Assembly (NCBI RefSeq): GCF_003951315.1
Contig: NZ_QLJH01000016.1
Span: 28,630 to 92,629 of the forward strand
Reading direction: 5' to 3'
Length of the DNA stretch: 64,000 nt
Source of the DNA: Sphingomonas sp. S-NIH.Pt15_0812
GTDB taxonomy: Bacteria > Pseudomonadota > Alphaproteobacteria > Sphingomonadales > Sphingomonadaceae
Shown here: one piece after another, positions 40,291 through 50,161 of the stretch
How positions within the stretch are numbered: position 1 is the first letter of the stretch
Layout: every line of letters begins with the position of its first letter
Translations under genes and position numbers: made by a program
Notes under the pieces: generated by a model
What the model was told of the DNA's origin: nothing
Seen by the model: the letters and a program-made list of their open reading frames with translations, nothing else
Database searches by the model: none

Positions 40291-42895
40291 CATCGCCCGC
40301 GCCCGCCTGACCGAATGGATCGGTCGGCACCGCCGCTATGGCTCGGTGCTGGTCGTGATGCTGCTGGTCGGCCTGGGGCTGGGGGCGCTCCACCACCTGA
40401 CCCGGACGATTAGGCTGGCGGACGTGACCGCCGCCTTCCACGCGATCGATCGCGGACAGGTGGCGGCCGCGGTGGCGTTGACCATCGCCAGCTATCTGGC
40501 GCTGACCGTCTATGACGTGCTGGCGCTCCGCATCGTCGGCCGGCCGCTGCCGTGGCGGACGGCGGCGATGGCGTCCTTCACCAGCTATACGCTCAGCCAT
40601 AATCTGGGGCTGGCGCTGCTGACCGGCGGGTCGGCGCGCTATCGCATCTATACCCGCGCCGGGCTGGACGGTCCGGACGTGGCGCGCGTCGTCGCGATCG
40701 CCGGCGCGACCTTCTGGATGGGGGTGATGGCGGTGACCGGCGCGGCGCTGGTCCTGCATCGCGGGCCATTGGTGCTGGGCGAGGTGTCGCTAGGCGCGAC
40801 GGCCGCGCAGATGATCGGCATCGCCATCGTCGTCGCGATCGTCCTGCTGCTGCTGCTCTGCTCCTTCGGTCCGCGCCGGGTCGGCTGGCGGGGATGGAGC
40901 GTCCCCCTGCCCAGCGGCCGGCAGGCGCTGGCGCAGATCGGCATCGCCACGATCGACCTGGCCGCCGCCAGCGCCGCGCTGTTCCTGCTGATCCCCGGCG
41001 CGGACCCGACGCTGCTGCCGCTGTTCATCCTGGCCTATGCGCTGGCGATCGTCGCGACGCTGATCAGCCATGTGCCGGGCGGCATCGGCGTGTTCGAGGC
41101 GGTGGTGCTGGCGGCCGTGCCGGTCGACCGCACCGCGCTGTTCGCGGCGCTGATCGCCTATCGCGTCCTCTATTATCTGTTGCCGCTCGCCATCGGCATC
41201 GTCCTGCTGGTGTTGCACGAGGGGCAGCGCCGCCACCCCAACACCTTTCGCGGCGCGCAACAGGTCGCGACCGGGATCGCGCCGCTGCTGATGAGCGCGG
41301 CGACCTTCGGCGGTGGCGCGGTGCTGCTGCTGTCGAGCGCCCTGCCGGCCATTCCCGCCCGTCTGCACGACCTGTCGCGGGTGGTGCCGCTGCCCTTCAT
41401 CGAGGCGTCGCACTTCGCCTCCAGCCTGGTCGGCACCGGCCTGCTGCTACTCGCGCCGGGCCTCTACCGCCGGCTCGACGGCGCGCTGATCGCGACGCGC
41501 GCGCTGCTGGTGGCGGGCGCGGCGTTCAGCCTGTTCAAGGGCATCGACTATGAGGAGGCGATCGTCTGCCTGACGATCGCGGGGCTGCTCCATTATACGC
41601 GCGACGCCTTCTACCGCCGCACCGCCCTGGTCGCGCGGCCGCTGTCGCCGGCCTGGCTCGCGAGCATCGCGGTGGTGATCGCGGTGTCGGTCTGGGTCGG
41701 CTTCTTCTCCTACAAGCGCGTCGGCTATAGCGACCAGCTCTGGTGGGAGTTCGGCACGCGCGACGATCCCTCGCGCTTCCTGCGCGCCAGCCTGGGGGCG
41801 GGGGTGGTGCTGGCGGTGGCCGTCTGCTGGCGGCTGTTCCTGCCCGCGCCCGCCCGGCCCGGCGACCAGGCACGCGAGGAGGAGGTGCTCGCCGTCCTCG
41901 CCACGGCGGAGCGGACCGACGCGATGCTGGCGCTGACCGGCGACAAGCGCTTCCTCTTCTCGCCCGATGGCAGCGCCTTCGTCATGTATCAGGTGCGGGG
42001 ATCGAGCTGGATAGTGATGGCCGACCCGGTCGGCGCGCGCGAAGCCTGGGCCGACCTGCTCTGGCAGTTGCGCGCGCTGGCGGATGCCGCGCAGGGGCGG
42101 CTGCTGCTCTACCAGATCAGCGCCGAGGTGCTGGAGATCGCGATCGAGATGGGCCTCCAGATCATCAAATATGGCGAGGAGGCGATCGTCGACCTCCATC
42201 GCTTCACGATCGAGACCGGGGTGAAGCGGTCGCTGCGCCATGCGGTGCGCAAGCTGGGGCGCGAAGGTGCGGTCTTCGCGCTGGTGCCGGCCGCCGATCT
42301 GCCCTCGGTGCTGCCCGAACTCCGCCGGGTGTCCGACGAATGGGTCGTGGCGAAGCGGCATCGCGAGAAGGGGTTCAGCCTGGGCCGGTTCGACGACCAT
42401 TATCTGTCGCATTTCGACTGCGCGGTGGTGCGGGTCGAGGGCCGGATCGTCGCCTTCGCCAATGTCTGGCGCACCGGTGACCAGGGGGAATTGTCGGTGG
42501 ATCTGATGCGTCACGCCAACGACGCGCCGTCCGGCGTGATGGACTTCCTGTTCGTCGAGCTGATGCAATGGGGCAAGGCGCAGGGCTATGCCCGGTTCAA
42601 CTTGGGCCTAGCGCCGCTCTCGGGTATCGAGGGGCGGCGGCTGGCCCCGGCCTGGGCCAAGGCGGCGGCATTGCTGTTCCGGCACGGCGAGCGCTTCTAC
42701 GGCTTTCGCGGCCTGCGCGCGTACAAGGAGAAATATGCGCCGGACTGGGCCCCGCGCTACATCGCCGGGCCGGGCGGGCTGTCGCTGCTGCGGGCGTTGC
42801 GCGACCTCAACCTGATGATCGGCCGGCCTCGGTTGATGCCCGGTCGGGGAGACGTCCCCGTCCAGGGGGAGGAGGTTTCCCATGAACCGGCATGA
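40283..42895 (+). CDS. mprF: Bifunctional lysylphosphatidylglycerol synthetase/flippase MprF
   Basis: 870 residues. About 1-520 form 12-14 membrane helices (flippase part), with 'ISHVPGGIGVFEAVVLAAVP' typical of the MprF/UPF0104 region. The C-terminal cytosolic domain (about 540-850, DUF2156/GNAT-like) has 'GDKRFLFSPDGSAFVMYQV', 'WIVMADPVGAREAW', 'MDFLFVELMQWGKAQGY' and 'FRGLRAYKEKYAPDW'. The enzyme moves lysine from Lys-tRNA to phosphatidylglycerol and flips the product outward, lowering surface charge and resisting cationic peptides. Amino-acid specificity (Lys or Ala) is not certain. It is coupled to the DUF2147 gene and near an AcvB/VirJ-like hydrolase. Confidence 0.94.
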   Translation: MSDIARARLTEWIGRHRRYGSVLVVMLLVGLGLGALHHLTRTIRLADVTAAFHAIDRGQVAAAVALTIASYLALTVYDVLALRIVGRPLPWRTAAMASFTSYTLSHNLGLALLTGGSARYRIYTRAGLDGPDVARVVAIAGATFWMGVMAVTGAALVLHRGPLVLGEVSLGATAAQMIGIAIVVAIVLLLLLCSFGPRRVGWRGWSVPLPSGRQALAQIGIATIDLAAASAALFLLIPGADPTLLPLFILAYALAIVATLISHVPGGIGVFEAVVLAAVPVDRTALFAALIAYRVLYYLLPLAIGIVLLVLHEGQRRHPNTFRGAQQVATGIAPLLMSAATFGGGAVLLLSSALPAIPARLHDLSRVVPLPFIEASHFASSLVGTGLLLLAPGLYRRLDGALIATRALLVAGAAFSLFKGIDYEEAIVCLTIAGLLHYTRDAFYRRTALVARPLSPAWLASIAVVIAVSVWVGFFSYKRVGYSDQLWWEFGTRDDPSRFLRASLGAGVVLAVAVCWRLFLPAPARPGDQAREEEVLAVLATAERTDAMLALTGDKRFLFSPDGSAFVMYQVRGSSWIVMADPVGAREAWADLLWQLRALADAAQGRLLLYQISAEVLEIAIEMGLQIIKYGEEAIVDLHRFTIETGVKRSLRHAVRKLGREGAVFALVPAADLPSVLPELRRVSDEWVVAKRHREKGFSLGRFDDHYLSHFDCAVVRVEGRIVAFANVWRTGDQGELSVDLMRHANDAPSGVMDFLFVELMQWGKAQGYARFNLGLAPLSGIEGRRLAPAWAKAAALLFRHGERFYGFRGLRAYKEKYAPDWAPRYIAGPGGLSLLRALRDLNLMIGRPRLMPGRGDVPVQGEEVSHEPA

Positions 42896-42978
42896 TCGCC
42901 GGGGGGCGCGGTGGTTCGTAGAGGCTTGGTCGCCGGCGCGCCACCGCTCAAACGCTTCTGCCGAAGGGGGCCGACGGA

Positions 42979-43134
42979 ATGATCGCACTGGGTGACGCGG
43001 TGGAATTTGTCTTCGATCTCGGGCAATGGCTGGCCGAGTTAGCCTATCGGCGGTGGAGCCGGGCTGGCGCGATGCTCGCCCTGATCCTGTTCCTGATCGG
43101 TATCGGCGTGATCCTCTGGCTGATCGCCGGGTAG
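42979..43134 (+). CDS. 51-residue membrane protein
   Basis: ATG 42979 to TAG 43132-43134. It has a short amphipathic start ('ALGDAVEFVFDLGQWLAEL'), a basic stretch ('YRRWSRAG') and one hydrophobic helix ('LALILFLIGIGVILWLIAG'). GAAGGGGG lies upstream as a ribosome site. It ends 40 bp before a strong terminator, which supports it as the last gene of the mprF transcription unit. Function unknown. Confidence 0.68.
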   Translation: MIALGDAVEFVFDLGQWLAELAYRRWSRAGAMLALILFLIGIGVILWLIAG

Positions 43135-43173
43135 CGGTATCGCCATCCTTCCATTCCATCGACATCGATACGA

Positions 43174-43209
43174 AAAAGGGGCGACTCCCGCATGGGAATC
43201 GCCCCTTTT
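43174..43209. terminator. Bidirectional intrinsic terminator
   Basis: AAAAGGGGCGA (43174-43184) pairs with TCGCCCCTTTT (43199-43209), with a further TCCC/GGGA inner stem. T runs exist on both strands. It ends the mprF side on the plus strand and rplJL on the minus strand. Confidence 0.88.
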
Positions 43210-43293
43210 CTGCTGAACACCGGTCGCCAGACTTCCGCCCCGCGACCGGCTTCACCGAAAGGCGGCGGGCCGGAGCCCGCGCGCCTCGTCGGA

Positions 43294-43668
43294 TTACTTC
43301 AGCTCGACGGTCGCGCCGGCTTCCTCGAGCTGCTTCTTCAGCTTCTCGGCCTCGTCCTTGTTGATGCCTTCCTTGACGGGCTTCGGAGCGCCCTCGACCA
43401 GCGCCTTGGCTTCGGTCAGGCCCAGGCCGGTGATCGCGCGGACTTCCTTGATGACGTTGATCTTCTTGCCACCGTCGCCGGTCAGGATCACGTCGAACTC
43501 GGTCTTCTCTTCGGCGGCCGGGGCAGCGGCGCCACCAGCGGCCGGAGCGGCTGCGACGGCAGCGGCGGCCGAGACGCCCCACTTCTCTTCGAGCATCTTC
43601 GAGAGCTCGGCGGCCTCGAGGACGGTCAGCTCGCTCAGCTGGTCAACCAGCGCGTTCAGGTCTGCCAT
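43294..43668 (-). CDS. rplL: Ribosomal protein L7/L12
   Basis: 124 residues. The N-terminal dimerisation domain ('[21 protein letters not shown]') is followed by an Ala/Gly hinge and the conserved C-terminal factor-binding domain ('[21 protein letters not shown]' in part '[16 protein letters not shown]', then '[16 protein letters not shown]'). It forms the ribosomal stalk with L10. It lies 69 bp downstream of rplJ, and a strong terminator follows its stop. Confidence 0.98.
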   Translation of the reverse strand: MADLNALVDQLSELTVLEAAELSKMLEEKWGVSAAAAVAAAPAAGGAAAPAAEEKTEFDVILTGDGGKKINVIKEVRAITGLGLTEAKALVEGAPKPVKEGINKDEAEKLKKQLEEAGATVELK

Positions 43669-43737
43669 GTGTAATCTCCATGTCGGGGCGATTTGGCCCC
43701 AGATGTCGTGAAATCAAAAACCAGGAATGCCCGAAAT

Positions 43738-44253
43738 TCAGGCCGCTTCCTTCTCCGCGTAGGCGGACAGCACGCGGGCGATCTGCGCCGCGGGAGCCTG
43801 GGTGATGGTCGCGAGCTTCGTCGCCGGAGCGACGATGAGGCCCACGATCTTCGCGCGCAGTTCATCCAGCGAGGGCAGGGTCGCCAGCGCCTGAACGCCA
43901 GCCACGTCGAGAGCGGTCGAACCCATCGCGCCGCCCACGATTTCGAACTTGTCGTTCGTCTTCGCGAAGTCGACGGCCACCTTGGCGGCCGCGACCGGGT
44001 CGGTCGAGGTGGCGAGGCCGACCGGGCCGGTCAGCATGTCGCCGATCGATCCATAGTCGGTCCCGTCGAGCGCGATCCTGGCAAGCTTGTTCTTCGAGAC
44101 CTTATAGGCCGCGCCGGCTGCCCGCATCTTGTTGCGCAGATCCGTCGATTGCGCGACGGTCATGCCGAGGTTGCGGGTGACGACCACCACGCCGACCTCG
44201 GAGAAGGTGCGGTTCAGTTCGGCGACGGCTGCGGCCTTTTGAGCACGATCCAT
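43738..44253 (-). CDS. rplJ: Ribosomal protein L10
   Basis: 171 residues from ATG 44253 ('[14 protein letters not shown]'), chosen because GTGGAG lies 7 nt upstream and because it matches the family N-terminus; an ATG at 44271 would add six residues. Conserved parts are '[19 protein letters not shown]', '[13 protein letters not shown]', '[17 protein letters not shown]' and a C-terminal helix that anchors L7/L12 dimers. First gene of the rplJL operon. In related systems L10 represses its own mRNA leader. Confidence 0.97.
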   Translation of the reverse strand: MDRAQKAAAVAELNRTFSEVGVVVVTRNLGMTVAQSTDLRNKMRAAGAAYKVSKNKLARIALDGTDYGSIGDMLTGPVGLATSTDPVAAAKVAVDFAKTNDKFEIVGGAMGSTALDVAGVQALATLPSLDELRAKIVGLIVAPATKLATITQAPAAQIARVLSAYAEKEAA

Positions 44254-44491
44254 GCCATTCTCCACGTTCATGGACAGGCCCCGTGAAGGGCATGTCCGGT
44301 TACAGCCGGCAGGGCGATGGCCCGGCCGGTTTGTCCATCGATGGGGAATGGGTGCAGACCGGACGCGCCGCAGGGGCGATGCCGGTAAAATCCGTTTCCC
44401 CGTCTCGGCAGGATATTAAGATCGGCCAGAGTGCCGATCGCCTGCTGTCTAGGACGAGTGTCTGCCGGGCGGACCCGGCGGACGCGGGCTC
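44254..44491 (-). promoter_or_regulatory. Long rplJ mRNA leader
   Basis: About 230 nt separate the promoter from rplJ with no gene between. It contains GATCGGC-CAGAGT-GCCGATC (44420-44439), a perfect 7-bp stem. By analogy with known rplJ leaders it may carry the L10-L7/L12 autoregulatory site, but no specific match was checked. Confidence 0.45.
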
Positions 44492-44519
44492 CCCTTAGCG
44501 GAAAGCGCGGGCAAGTCAA
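44492..44519 (-). promoter_or_regulatory. Promoter of rplJL
   Basis: On the minus strand TTGACT (44519-44514), a 16-bp GC-rich spacer, and TAAGGG (44497-44492), followed by a G-rich start region. It is 26 bp from the oppositely directed promoter at 44546, giving back-to-back promoters. Confidence 0.65.
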
Positions 44520-44545
44520 CCGCGCCGATCCCGCTGCAATCGCCG

Positions 44546-44573
44546 TTGACCCGACCGCACGCCGCGCTATCGC
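44546..44573 (+). promoter_or_regulatory. Promoter of the CoA-transferase operon
   Basis: TTGACC (44546-44551), a 16-bp spacer and TATCGC (44568-44573) lie 24 bp before the ATG at 44598. The ribosome site GGAGG is at 44587-44591. Confidence 0.65.
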
Positions 44574-44597
44574 TGCGCCGGCAAACGGAGGGATGCG

Positions 44598-45311
44598 ATG
44601 CGGAAGCTGTATGCGGATGCGAGCGCGGCGCTGGACGGGCTGCTGTTCGACGGGATGACGATCTGCGCGGGCGGGTTCGGCCTGTGCGGCATTCCGGAAC
44701 GCCTGATCGATGCGATCCAGGCCTCGGGCGTCACCGGCCTGACAATCGCCAGCAACAATGCCGGCATCGATAACGAGGGGCTGGGCAAGCTGCTCCGCTC
44801 GCGCCAGGTCGCCAAGATGATTTCCTCCTATGTCGGCGAGAACAAGGAGTTCGAGCGGCAATATCTGGCGGGCGAGCTGGAGGTGGAGTTCTGCCCGCAG
44901 GGGACGCTGGCGGAGCGCTGCCGGGCGGGCGGCGCCGGCATTCCCGGCTTCTACACCAAGACCGGCGTCGGCACCCAGGTGGCCGAGGGCAAGGAGGTCA
45001 AGGTCTTCGACGGGGAGGAGTATATCCTGGAGCGCGGCATCCGCGCCGACCTGTCGATCATCAAGGGTTGGAAGGCGGACGAGAGCGGCAACCTGATCTT
45101 CCGCAAGACGGCGCGCAACTTCAACCAGCCGATGGCGACGGCCGGCAAGGTCTGCGTCGCCGAGGTGGAGGAGGTGGTGCCGGTCGGCAGCCTGGACCCG
45201 GACCATATCCATCTGCCCGGCATCTATGTGAAGCGGATGATCGTCGGCGCGCCCTATGACAAGAAGATCGAGTTCCGCATGACCCGCTCGCGCGAGACGG
45301 CGGCGGCATGA
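44598..45311 (+). CDS. scoA: 3-oxoacid (succinyl-CoA:acetoacetate-type) CoA-transferase, subunit A
   Basis: 237 residues of the family I CoA-transferase alpha subunit. The CoA-binding glycine motif is '[13 protein letters not shown]'. Also seen are '[11 protein letters not shown]', '[14 protein letters not shown]', '[14 protein letters not shown]' and '[12 protein letters not shown]'. With subunit B it would move CoA from succinyl-CoA to a 3-oxoacid for ketone-body or polyhydroxybutyrate use. GGAGG precedes the ATG. Its partner gene is not next to it: an acid phosphatase gene, overlapping its stop by ATGA, lies between. Confidence 0.93.
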   Translation: MRKLYADASAALDGLLFDGMTICAGGFGLCGIPERLIDAIQASGVTGLTIASNNAGIDNEGLGKLLRSRQVAKMISSYVGENKEFERQYLAGELEVEFCPQGTLAERCRAGGAGIPGFYTKTGVGTQVAEGKEVKVFDGEEYILERGIRADLSIIKGWKADESGNLIFRKTARNFNQPMATAGKVCVAEVEEVVPVGSLDPDHIHLPGIYVKRMIVGAPYDKKIEFRMTRSRETAAA

Positions 45312-46195
45312 TGCCCGCGCGGCTGTTGCTGGCCGCATCGGCCCTGGCCGGCCTGTCCGGCTGCGTGGTCGCGCCGGTCAGCCTTTCCTCACCCGCCGCC
45401 ACGACGCGGGTGCTGACCGCGCCCGCCACGGTCGATGGCGTGCCGGCGGGGATGCAATATCTCTACGGCTCGGGCGAGGCGGCGGCGATCGGCCTCCAGA
45501 TGTGGCGCGGGCTGACCGACTATGTCGCGCGCCAGGTCCGCGCCCGCCCGCGCGACTCGGTGGCGCTGGCGCCCGGCGCCACGCTCGCCGCGCCGCGCTA
45601 TCTGGCTTGCGGAGGCAAGCCCTTCGCCGCCGTGTTCGATGTCGACGAGACGGTCGTGCTCAACCTGGGGTTCGAACGCGACGCCGCCGGTGGGCGCGCC
45701 TATGAGGAGGCGCGGTGGAAGGCCTATGAGCGGACCGGCGGCACCACCGCGCGGGCTGTGCCCGGCGCGGTGGCGGGCATCCGCGCCTTGCGCGCGATGG
45801 GCGTGGCGGTGATCTTCAACACCAATCGCTCGGTCGACAGTGCCGCGGCGACCCGGGCGATGATCGAGCGGCTGGGGCTGGGGCCGGCGGTGCCGGGCGA
45901 CACGCTCTATCTGGCCGATGCGACCACGGGGTCGCGCAAGGACAGCCGCCGCGCCGCGATCGCCGCGCGCTATTGCGTGGTGGCGATGGGCGGCGACCAG
46001 CTCGGCGATTTCAGCGACCTGTTCAACCAGGGGCAGACCCCGGCCGAGCGCCGCGCCGCCACCGAGGCGCCGGCCATCGCCGCCCGCTGGGGCGCGGGTT
46101 GGTTCGTGCTGCCCAATCCGGTCTATGGCTCGGCGCTGAAAGGCCGGCTGGACGAGGTGTTCCCGGCCGACTCGGCCTGGGCCCCGGAGCCGTGA
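45308..46195 (+). CDS. Class B-like/HAD acid phosphatase, outer-membrane lipoprotein e(P4) type
   Basis: 295 residues. A lipoprotein signal '[14 protein letters not shown]' puts the acylated cysteine at about residue 19. The HAD-superfamily acid phosphatase domain has the nucleophile motif '[12 protein letters not shown]', '[14 protein letters not shown]' (motif II Asn/Thr), and the late acidic motif '[12 protein letters not shown]'. Members such as e(P4) dephosphorylate nucleotides (for example NMN) at the cell surface. It overlaps scoA by 4 nt and precedes scoB, an unexpected place for a surface enzyme. Confidence 0.88.
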   Translation: MMPARLLLAASALAGLSGCVVAPVSLSSPAATTRVLTAPATVDGVPAGMQYLYGSGEAAAIGLQMWRGLTDYVARQVRARPRDSVALAPGATLAAPRYLACGGKPFAAVFDVDETVVLNLGFERDAAGGRAYEEARWKAYERTGGTTARAVPGAVAGIRALRAMGVAVIFNTNRSVDSAAATRAMIERLGLGPAVPGDTLYLADATTGSRKDSRRAAIAARYCVVAMGGDQLGDFSDLFNQGQTPAERRAATEAPAIAARWGAGWFVLPNPVYGSALKGRLDEVFPADSAWAPEP

Positions 46196-46229
46196 GGCGA
46201 TCGATCCGAAACATGCGGAAGGAATTGTG

Positions 46230-46874
46230 ATGGCTACCAAGGGCTGGGACCGCAATCAGATGGCGGCGCGCGCCGCGCAGGAACTGGAGGACGGATTCTA
46301 CGTCAACCTCGGCATCGGCATCCCGACCCTGGTCGCCAACAATATCCCCGCGGGGATGACGGTGACGCTCCAGTCGGAGAACGGGATGCTCGGCATCGGG
46401 CCGTTCCCCTATGAGGACGAGGTCGATCCCGACCTGATCAACGCCGGCAAGCAGACGATCAGCGAGTTGCCGCAATCCGCCTATTTCAGCAGCGCCGACA
46501 GCTTCGCGATGATCCGGGGCGGGCATATCGACCTGACCGTGCTCGGCGCGATGGAGGTCAGCGAGGGTGGCGACATCGCCAACTGGATGATCCCCGGCAA
46601 GATGATCAAGGGCATGGGCGGCGCGATGGACCTGGTTGCGGGCGTCAAGAAGATCATCGTCGTGATGGAGCATGTCGCCAAGAACGGCGATCCGAAATTC
46701 CTGCCCGCCTGCACCCTGCCGCTGACCGGCCGCAACGTCGTCGACATGATCGTCACCGACCTCGCGGTGTTCCAGCGGCCCGATCACCAGTCGCGCTTCC
46801 GCCTGGTCGAATGCGCGCCGGGCGTGTCGGCCGAAGAGGTGCGCGCCAAGACGACGGCCGCCTACGACGCATGA
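46230..46874 (+). CDS. scoB: 3-oxoacid CoA-transferase, subunit B
   Basis: 214 residues from ATG 46230 (a GTG directly before it would add one). The catalytic Glu is in '[14 protein letters not shown]', which forms the covalent CoA thioester. '[14 protein letters not shown]', '[14 protein letters not shown]' and '[11 protein letters not shown]' are family segments. AAGGAA precedes the start. It completes the enzyme with the subunit encoded at 44598, with which it shares one operon despite the phosphatase gene in between. Confidence 0.95.
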   Translation: MATKGWDRNQMAARAAQELEDGFYVNLGIGIPTLVANNIPAGMTVTLQSENGMLGIGPFPYEDEVDPDLINAGKQTISELPQSAYFSSADSFAMIRGGHIDLTVLGAMEVSEGGDIANWMIPGKMIKGMGGAMDLVAGVKKIIVVMEHVAKNGDPKFLPACTLPLTGRNVVDMIVTDLAVFQRPDHQSRFRLVECAPGVSAEEVRAKTTAAYDA

Positions 46875-46946
46875 GCGTCGGCGGCGACGTAATCTTTCGT
46901 CTGCCGCTGGCGCTTTCGCCGCAATATCAGTAAAGGCCGCGCCATC

Positions 46947-48386
46947 ATGGCCAGTCGTCCGCTCACCCTGTACGAGAAGATCTGGGCCGCCCATGTCGTG
47001 GAGCGCCGCGACGACGGGACGTGCCTGATCTATATCGACCGTCACCTCGTCCACGAAGTCACCAGCCCGCAGGCGTTCGAGGGGCTTCGCGCCGCCGGTC
47101 GCCGGGTGCGCCGGCCCGAGCTGACGCTGGCGGTGCCGGATCATAACCTGCCGACGACCCCGCGGGTCGATGCCGCGGGCCGGCTGCTGCCGATCGCCGA
47201 TCCGGAAAGCGCGCAGCAGCTCGATGCGCTCCGCCGCAACACCGCCGAGTTCGGCATCGACTATATCGACGCGACGGCGGCCGAACAGGGCATCGTCCAT
47301 GTCGTCGGGCCCGAGCTCGGCTTCACCTTGCCGGGCACGACTTTGGTCTGCGGCGACAGCCATACCTCGGCGCACGGCGCGCTCGGCGCGCTGGCGTTCG
47401 GCATCGGCACGTCGGAGGTGGAGCATGTGCTTGCCACCCAGACCCTGCTGCTCCAGCCGTCGAAGACGATGGAGATCCGGGTCGACGGCACGCTGGGCTA
47501 TGGCGTCAGTCCGAAGGACGTAATCCTGGCGATCATCGGTCGGATCGGCGCGGCGGGCGGCACCGGCTATGTCGTCGAATATACCGGCGAGGTGTTGCGC
47601 GCCATGTCGATCGAGGGACGGCTGACCGTCGCCAACATGTCGATCGAGGGCGGCGCGCGCGCCGGGCTGGTCGCGCCCGACCAGACCACGATCGATTATG
47701 TTCGCGGGCGCCCGATGGCCCCAACCGGCGCGGCTTGGGACAAGGCGGAGGCGTGGTGGCGGACGCTGCCGAGCGATCCAGGCGCGGTCTATGATCGCAG
47801 CGTGGTGCTGCACGCCAGCGACATCGCGCCCTCGCTGACCTGGGGCACCAGCCCCGAGGATGTCGTGCCGATCACCGGCCATGTGCCCGATCCCGACAGC
47901 TTCGCCGATCCCGCCAAGCGGGCGGCGGCGCGCAAGTCGCTGGACTATATGGGCCTGACCCCCGGCACCGCGATGCAGGACGTGGGCGTGCAGCATGTCT
48001 TCATCGGGTCGTGCACCAACAGCCGGATCGAGGATCTGCGCGCCGCCGCGGCGGTCGCCCATGGCCGCAAGGTGGCGGACGGGGTGCGGGCGATGGTCGT
48101 GCCCGGATCGGGGCTGGTGAAGCGCCAGGCCGAGGCCGAGGGGCTCGACCGGGTCTTCACAGGCGCCGGGTTCGAATGGCGCGAGCCGGGCTGTTCGATG
48201 TGCCTGGCGATGAATCCGGACAAGGTGCCGCCCGGCGAGCGCTGCGCCTCGACCAGCAATCGAAATTTCGTTGGTCGTCAGGGGCCGGGTGCGCGTACAC
48301 ATCTGGTGTCGCCGGCCATGGCGGCGGCGGCGGCGGTGACCGGGCGGTTGGCCGATGTGCGGGAATTGATGGGAGATACGCAATGA
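46947..48386 (+). CDS. leuC: 3-isopropylmalate dehydratase, large subunit
   Basis: 479 residues of the aconitase family. It isomerises 2- to 3-isopropylmalate in leucine synthesis together with LeuD. The three [4Fe-4S] cysteines are in '[13 protein letters not shown]' and '[12 protein letters not shown]'. '[15 protein letters not shown]' and '[16 protein letters not shown]' are typical. The stop overlaps the start of a 37-codon gene by ATGA. Requires the SUF-made cluster. Confidence 0.97.
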   Translation: MASRPLTLYEKIWAAHVVERRDDGTCLIYIDRHLVHEVTSPQAFEGLRAAGRRVRRPELTLAVPDHNLPTTPRVDAAGRLLPIADPESAQQLDALRRNTAEFGIDYIDATAAEQGIVHVVGPELGFTLPGTTLVCGDSHTSAHGALGALAFGIGTSEVEHVLATQTLLLQPSKTMEIRVDGTLGYGVSPKDVILAIIGRIGAAGGTGYVVEYTGEVLRAMSIEGRLTVANMSIEGGARAGLVAPDQTTIDYVRGRPMAPTGAAWDKAEAWWRTLPSDPGAVYDRSVVLHASDIAPSLTWGTSPEDVVPITGHVPDPDSFADPAKRAAARKSLDYMGLTPGTAMQDVGVQHVFIGSCTNSRIEDLRAAAAVAHGRKVADGVRAMVVPGSGLVKRQAEAEGLDRVFTGAGFEWREPGCSMCLAMNPDKVPPGERCASTSNRNFVGRQGPGARTHLVSPAMAAAAAVTGRLADVRELMGDTQ

Positions 48387-48496
48387 AGAGGGTCCTGATC
48401 CTGCTGGTCGCGGGCGCGCTGATGAGCGGCATCGCCGCCTATAGCGCCAGCGTCGCCCGACCGGCCGCGCAGCCGGGCACGCCCGCCACGCGCTGA
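48383..48496 (+). CDS. 37-residue exported or membrane microprotein between leuC and leuD
   Basis: ATG 48383 overlaps the leuC TGA (ATGA), and the frame ends at TGA 48494-48496. The product '[20 protein letters not shown]' followed by '[17 protein letters not shown]' has a basic start, one hydrophobic helix and a Pro/Ala tail. This looks like a signal-anchor peptide. leuD starts 35 nt later. No family recognised. It may be a real small protein or a coupling device between leuC and leuD. Confidence 0.6.
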   Translation: MKRVLILLVAGALMSGIAAYSASVARPAAQPGTPATR

Positions 48497-48531
48497 TCCG
48501 CGCGCTCCATCGACCAAGGACGGACAGCTTC

Positions 48532-49161
48532 GTGAACCCCGTGACCATCGTCAGCGGCACCGCCTATCCCTGGGGTGCCAAGAATATCGACACCGACGTC
48601 ATCATCCCCGCGCACTGGCTGAAGACGATCAGCCGCACGGGACTGGGACGCGGCGCGTTCGAGACGGTGCGCGCGGTGCCGGGCAATATCTTCGACGACC
48701 CGCGCTATGCCGGTGCGCCGATCCTGATCGCCGGCGACAATTTCGGCTGCGGGTCGAGCCGCGAACATGCCGCCTGGGCGCTGGTCGACATGGGCGTGCG
48801 CGCGGTGATCGCGCCCTCCTTCTCGGACATCTTCTCCGGCAATGCCTTCAAGAACGGCATCATCCCCGTGGTGCTGCCGCAGGAGGCGATCGACCGGCTG
48901 GTGGAGGCGGCGGCGGATGCGCCGATCACCGTCGACCTGGAGACGATGACCGTCACCAGCGCCTATCAGGACCGGTTCGCCTTCACGCTCGACCCGTTCC
49001 GCCGCCGCTGCCTGATGGAGGGGCTGGACGAGATCGGCTTGACCTTGGCGCAGGATACCGCGATTTCGAAATTCGAGGGCGAGCTCGCCGAGCATCGCCC
49101 CTGGATCGAGGAGAGACGCGGCTATGAAGGCATTGCTGTCCAAGGCGCCGGGCGGACCTGA
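48532..49161 (+). CDS. leuD: 3-isopropylmalate dehydratase, small subunit
   Basis: 209 residues. The swivel domain carries '[16 protein letters not shown]', '[21 protein letters not shown]', in part '[13 protein letters not shown]' (substrate-binding loop), and '[17 protein letters not shown]'. It starts with GTG 48532 after AAGGACGG. The C-terminus runs about 12 residues past the usual end and overlaps the next gene by 38 nt. Confidence 0.96.
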   Translation: MNPVTIVSGTAYPWGAKNIDTDVIIPAHWLKTISRTGLGRGAFETVRAVPGNIFDDPRYAGAPILIAGDNFGCGSSREHAAWALVDMGVRAVIAPSFSDIFSGNAFKNGIIPVVLPQEAIDRLVEAAADAPITVDLETMTVTSAYQDRFAFTLDPFRRRCLMEGLDEIGLTLAQDTAISKFEGELAEHRPWIEERRGYEGIAVQGAGRT

Positions 49162-50125
49162 AACTCTGACATTGACGGAGGCGGCCGATCCGGTCGCGAC
49201 CAGGGGACAGGTGGTGGTGCGGGTGAAGGCCTGCGCGATCAACTATCCCGACGTGCTGATCATCGAGGATCGCTACCAGTTCAAGCCGCCGCGCCCCTTC
49301 GCGCCGGGGGGCGAGATCGCCGGGATCGTCGACCATGTCGGCGAGGGTGTCAGCGGATTCCAGCCCGGCGACCGGGTGATCGCGATGGTCGGCCATAACG
49401 GCCTGGCCGAGCAGGTCGCTGTCGATGCGGCGCGCCTCTATCGCCTGCCCGAGGGGCGCAGCTTCGCCGAGGGGGCGGCGCTGCTGCTGACCTATGCCAC
49501 CACCATCCATGCCCTGCTCGACCGGGGACGCCTGGCGGCGGGGCATCGCCTGCTGGTGCTGGGCGCGGCGGGCGGCGTCGGGCTGGCGGCGATCGAACTG
49601 GGCAAGGCGTTCGGCGCGACCGTCGTCGCCGCCGTGTCCTCCGAGGAAAAGGCCGCCGCCGCCCGGGACGCGGGCGCGGATGAGGCGATCGTCTATGGCC
49701 GCGCGCCCTTCGACAAGGACCAGTCCAAGGCGCTGGCCGAACGCTTCAAGGCGGCGGGCGGCAAGGCCGGGTTCGACGTGATCTACGACCCGGTCGGCGG
49801 CGACTATGCCGAGCCGGCGTTGCGCGCGATCGGCTGGGAGGGCCGCTATCTGGTCGTCGGCTTCCCGGCGGGCATCCCGAAACTGCCGCTCAACCTGACG
49901 CTGCTGAAGAGCTGCGACGTGTGCGGCGTCTTCTGGGGGGCCTTTGCAGCGCGCGATCCGCAAGCCAATGCCGCGCATGTCGACCACCTGTTCCGCCTGT
50001 GGGAAGAGGGACGCATCGCGCCGCGCGTCACCGAAACCTATCCCCTGGAACGCGGCGGCGAGGCGATCGCGAAGATGGCCGCGCGCGGCGCGATCGGTAA
50101 GCTGGTGGTCACCATCGACGACTGA
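49124..50125 (+). CDS. Zinc-free MDR-family NADPH:quinone oxidoreductase
   Basis: 333 residues. The N-terminal GroES-like domain ('[18 protein letters not shown]') lacks the cysteine ligands of zinc alcohol dehydrogenases. The Rossmann domain has '[20 protein letters not shown]' (NADPH loop AAGGVG) and '[11 protein letters not shown]'. This is the quinone oxidoreductase type of the medium-chain family. It starts inside leuD (overlap 38 nt), so it is in the leu operon, but its substrate is unknown. Confidence 0.92.
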   Translation: MKALLSKAPGGPETLTLTEAADPVATRGQVVVRVKACAINYPDVLIIEDRYQFKPPRPFAPGGEIAGIVDHVGEGVSGFQPGDRVIAMVGHNGLAEQVAVDAARLYRLPEGRSFAEGAALLLTYATTIHALLDRGRLAAGHRLLVLGAAGGVGLAAIELGKAFGATVVAAVSSEEKAAAARDAGADEAIVYGRAPFDKDQSKALAERFKAAGGKAGFDVIYDPVGGDYAEPALRAIGWEGRYLVVGFPAGIPKLPLNLTLLKSCDVCGVFWGAFAARDPQANAAHVDHLFRLWEEGRIAPRVTETYPLERGGEAIAKMAARGAIGKLVVTIDD

Positions 50126-50134
50126 CCGGCCGAG

Positions 50135-50161
50135 GCGGCGCGCCGGTCAGCGCGCCGCTTT
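50135..50161 (+). terminator. Terminator of the leu operon, overlapping the mfd end
   Basis: GCGGCGCGC (50135-50143) and GCGCGCCGC (50150-50158) form a perfect 9-bp stem followed by TTT. It lies 10 nt after the quinone oxidoreductase stop and runs into the last codons of the convergent mfd gene. Confidence 0.7.
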
